A DNA stretch of 64,000 bases from Methylomicrobium sp035916875 (GTDB taxonomy: Bacteria > Pseudomonadota > Gammaproteobacteria > Methylococcales > Methylomonadaceae), in NCBI RefSeq assembly GCF_035916875.1, contig NZ_JAXUHN010000073.1, forward strand, positions 14,722-78,721. The letters run 5' to 3'. A program made the position numbers and the translations under genes. Of this stretch, positions 61,986 to 64,000 are shown piece by piece (the first letter of the stretch is position 1; each line of letters opens with the position of its first letter). The notes beneath the pieces are model-generated. The model ran no database searches. It was not told where the DNA came from and saw only the letters and a list, made by a program, of their open reading frames with translations.

Positions 61986-62852
61986 TTAGCCGGTTTCGCT
62001 TGCATGTTTTTGAACCAGAAAATGATCCATTAAATAGGCTCTGAGGCGATCGACATTCGGTGTAAAAAAATCGCAAACCGCAAAAATATGCCGGGCGATG
62101 TCGATGAAGCACAGTTTGTCTTCCATGCCTAAAGGCGTCCCCCATTCTTGCGCCAGTTTTTCTTGTAATGTTAGCGCATAATCGATCGTTAAGCCGAGCG
62201 ACGGTAATATGTCTGCCACGCATAGGATCAAGGCGTGGTTGGCGGCGGGGTAGTTGCAGAGTTCGATTAATTCAGGCGCGGCGGCGGGGATTTCCGGCAG
62301 CGGCGTGCCGTGATGGTGGTGATTGTAGCAGGCATGGGCGACCGGCAGACCGGCCAACGGATTGGTTGCCAGGACCAGTGCCGCGAGTTTGCGGTGTTGG
62401 GCCGGTGTGATTCCGGCGACAAGTAAATAAGATTCTGCTAGGTTGACCGAATTACGCTCGAGACGAAAAGAAGGGGTGCCCCGGATTTTGCCGTCATGCC
62501 GAAAGTCGTGGAAGAGCGCGGCCAAAGTGATTTCTATCGTTTCGCGTCTCTCCAGGCTGCACCGCAGAGCAAGATAATGGCAACATAACATGACTTCACA
62601 AACATGCTGTTGGTTATGATAAGGCAGATTGAAGCGGGGGGCGTCATGATCGACCGCCTTGGCCAAGCTATAACCGGCCGCAACGAGCGGATCATCAGGC
62701 GTTGCATCAAGGCTGCGGGCGAGAGCTGCGAAAACACGGCTCACTTTTTCGGGCTGGTTTTCGAGGGAAAGGAATGAATGAACGATTTCTTCAGCAGCTT
62801 CTTCGGCTGTCTGTGCGGAATCGACTCGAAAAGGGGGGCGTGCAATGTTCAA
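61986..62852 (-). CDS. HD-domain protein resembling class I cyclic nucleotide phosphodiesterases
   Basis: 288 residues, soluble. Metal-binding residues of a PDEase_I-like HD site: LPYHNQQHVCEVML (His79, His83) and TLAALFHDFRHDGK (His115, Asp116, His119), followed by the helix NSVNLAESYLL. A later acidic metal ligand is plausible at CVADILPSL (Asp). The YHN-x2-H ... HD-x2-H spacing is that of eukaryotic-type cyclic nucleotide phosphodiesterases rather than HD-GYP. ATG at 62852 (MNIARPPFRV). It sits between two decayed signalling genes. cAMP/cGMP as substrate is inference. Confidence 0.7.
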   Translation of the reverse strand: MNIARPPFRVDSAQTAEEAAEEIVHSFLSLENQPEKVSRVFAALARSLDATPDDPLVAAGYSLAKAVDHDAPRFNLPYHNQQHVCEVMLCCHYLALRCSLERRETIEITLAALFHDFRHDGKIRGTPSFRLERNSVNLAESYLLVAGITPAQHRKLAALVLATNPLAGLPVAHACYNHHHHGTPLPEIPAAAPELIELCNYPAANHALILCVADILPSLGLTIDYALTLQEKLAQEWGTPLGMEDKLCFIDIARHIFAVCDFFTPNVDRLRAYLMDHFLVQKHASETG

Positions 62853-62864
62853 AAAACCTCCCGT

Positions 62865-63447
62865 TCAATGGTTTGCGGGATTTAAATATTGGCGGATGTC
62901 TACAGCATCGACTTGATCGTGCTTCAAAAACTGTTCGGCAAACTTCCGGTAAGTTTCAGATGTTAAAAATAAATCGAACAAGTCGGAGTCGATGTGCCGG
63001 TTTTGCTTCATGCCGCGCAAAATGTTTAAAGACACCGGCAGTTTATACGGCCGTTTACAGGAGTGATCGGCTGATGTCTGCGCTTCAAATGTATCCGCGA
63101 TTGCCATGATTCGAGCAGGTATCGACAGTTCTGAGGAAAATGACTGGCGCGGATAGCCTTGGCCATCGAGCGTTTCATAATGTGCTCGATCTTGTAGCGG
63201 TCTTCGGCGGTCAGCGAGCCTTTCTGCACGGTCTGATTATAGAGTGCGTCAAAATTATAAGGATTTTCGGGAATTTCCATTTTGATGCCGAGTTCGTCTT
63301 TTGGTTTTCTTGTTTCTTCCGCGGGATGATATGGCAGGATTTGTTGCTGAGCAAGCACTCTTCAACCTGTAGCAGCGTTTTGGCTTCACTTTGGTGGTGA
63401 AATAGGTTGGCTTGGGATAACCCAAGTCTGTCGTCAAAATGGCGCAA
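62865..63447 (-). pseudogene. broken HD-GYP c-di-GMP phosphodiesterase
   Basis: Pieces in three frames on the minus strand: RHFDDRLGLSQANLFHHQSE (near 63430), then LAQQQILPYHPAEETRKPKD through LTAEDRYKIE (to ~63190), then HYETLDGQGYPRQSF with the GYP motif, IMAIADTFEAQTSADHSCKR and the tail HIDSDLFDLFLTSETYRKFA ending at 62865. The order matches an RpfG-like HD-GYP protein, but a frameshift near 63360 and a deletion of roughly 40-50 residues before HYETLDG destroy it. The HD catalytic pair itself is not found. Confidence 0.75.
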
Positions 63448-63767
63448 TCGTTTTGATGCGCACTATATCGACTATCTCCACAGGGCAATCGCGCTTTGTT
63501 GATATTGCATCGGATCTAATAGAAAAGCCGCGATCTCCGGCGAGGATTGCCGAGATCCAGAAGCCATGGTTGGCTGCCGGCTTATTTAAACATGCTCTAA
63601 AACTCGGCGATATAAGTGCTATTGCCGGGCGTGGAAATTAGTCCGTCTTGCTGAAATAGCAACTTCATAATAGAGTGGCAATAAGCTTTACTGGTTGAAA
63701 AAAAGCCGGGCGTTCCCAGATTGGCGGTTGGGATTTGGCAATTCGTAACATAAATTTAATAATCCGC

Positions 63768-63795
63768 TTGCAAAGTATGGGGGAGTGCGTATAAT
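63768..63795 (+). promoter_or_regulatory. strong sigma-70 promoter P1, stable-RNA type
   Basis: -35 TTGCAA (63768-63773), 16-base spacer, -10 TATAAT (63790-63795), followed by a G/C-rich GCGTC discriminator and an upstream A/T-rich stretch (TAAATTTAATAAT) like an UP element. This is the form of rRNA P1 promoters. Confidence 0.7.
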
Positions 63796-63871
63796 GCGTC
63801 TCTCTTTCGGCGGTGACGCCGACAGGGAAAGGGAGGTCAGCCGGGTTTTGAAAAAAACCGAAATTGAAGTA

Positions 63872-63899
63872 TTGACAAATAAATGAGACTGGTTATAAT
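63872..63899 (+). promoter_or_regulatory. strong sigma-70 promoter P2
   Basis: Perfect -35 TTGACA (63872-63877), 16-base spacer, perfect -10 TATAAT (63894-63899). Preceded by an A-tract (GAAAAAAACCGAAATT). A third TTGACA begins at 63978, with its -10 expected just past the window. Tandem perfect promoters with no reading frame between fit an rRNA operon leader. Confidence 0.75.
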
Positions 63900-63934
63900 G
63901 GTCGGCTCATCAAGACTTGGGCAAGAAGCCCTGT

Positions 63935-63952
63935 TCATCCTGAACAGGATGA
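63935..63952 (+). promoter_or_regulatory. hairpin in the presumed stable-RNA leader
   Basis: TCATCCTGAACAGGATGA, a near-perfect palindrome 36 bases after the P2 -10. It may be an RNase III or leader-folding element of the transcript. No gene is seen between 63448 and the window end. Confidence 0.4.
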
Positions 63953-64000
63953 GTGAGAAAGGAAGTCGAAAAAGAGTTTGACAAGTTATAAAAGTTCTTT

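Overview
The window looks like chromosome of a gammaproteobacterial (type I, Methylococcales-like) methanotroph. The best pointers are an archaeal-type C1 pair at 752-2010 (methanofuran-biosynthesis synthase MfnB next to a DUF447 protein), a three-gene periplasmic copper-type cluster at 48763-50875 (a secreted protein whose mature end would be His-Gly-Gly, then a blue-copper cupredoxin with a Met/His-rich leader), and a MopE-like metal-binding motif in the surface protein at 15747-18092. The housekeeping genes (miaA, truA, rlmD, cysM, htpX, folA, clpB, guaB, guaA, tadA, pgi, gmhA, hldE, hldD, msbA) are proteobacterial in form. Genus is an inference.

Layout. 1-5118: tail of a GGDEF protein, mfnB/DUF447, miaA, a proline-rich secreted protein, and a PAS plus PhnD-like pair. 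5155-7047: a mobile-DNA patch with a collapsed IS3-type element, then a DUF559 nuclease gene framed by a perfect 17-bp inverted repeat that belongs to a palindromic repeat family and reaches into the start of truA. 7048-15310: L,D-transpeptidase, rlmD, ydbL, ydbH, cysM, htpX, a sugar-dehydrogenase-like beta-propeller and a Nudix hydrolase. 15747-19811: two surface proteins facing each other. 20035-34683: a type VI secretion (T6SS) block: PP2C phosphatase remnant, tssA-tssB-tssC-hcp, terminator, tagJ-tssE-tssF-tssG-tssH, followed by cargo-like genes. 34697-36188: repeats, a decayed molybdate-binding gene and paiB. 36223-48501: mostly housekeeping. 48763-50875: copper cluster. 50953-61473: a dense LPS operon (heptosyltransferase, O-antigen ligase, two GT2 genes, msbA, gmhA-hldE-hldD). 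61626-63447: decayed signalling genes around one intact HD phosphodiesterase. 63768-end: strong tandem promoters that look like the front of a stable-RNA (probably rRNA) operon.

The T6SS block carries sheath (tssB/C), tube (hcp), baseplate (tssE/F/G), cap (tssA) and recycling ATPase (tssH) genes, but no tssJ/K/L/M, vgrG or PAAR gene is in the window; those must lie elsewhere if the machine works. The two genes after tssH are the most interesting content: a 281-residue protein with the His...Cys layout of clan CD cysteine peptidases (RTX-toxin C80-like), and an aspzincin-like (M35) zinc protease whose stop codon overlaps the start of a small lipoprotein, the usual arrangement of an effector and its periplasmic immunity protein.

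Several short palindrome families are scattered between genes: one with a GGGTTTG(T/C)AAACCC-like core (eight copies), one reading GGGTACGCAT(C/T)GCGTACC (two copies), REP-like elements at 35919-36188, and the GAGAGGG...GGGTGAGG family at 6320-6966.
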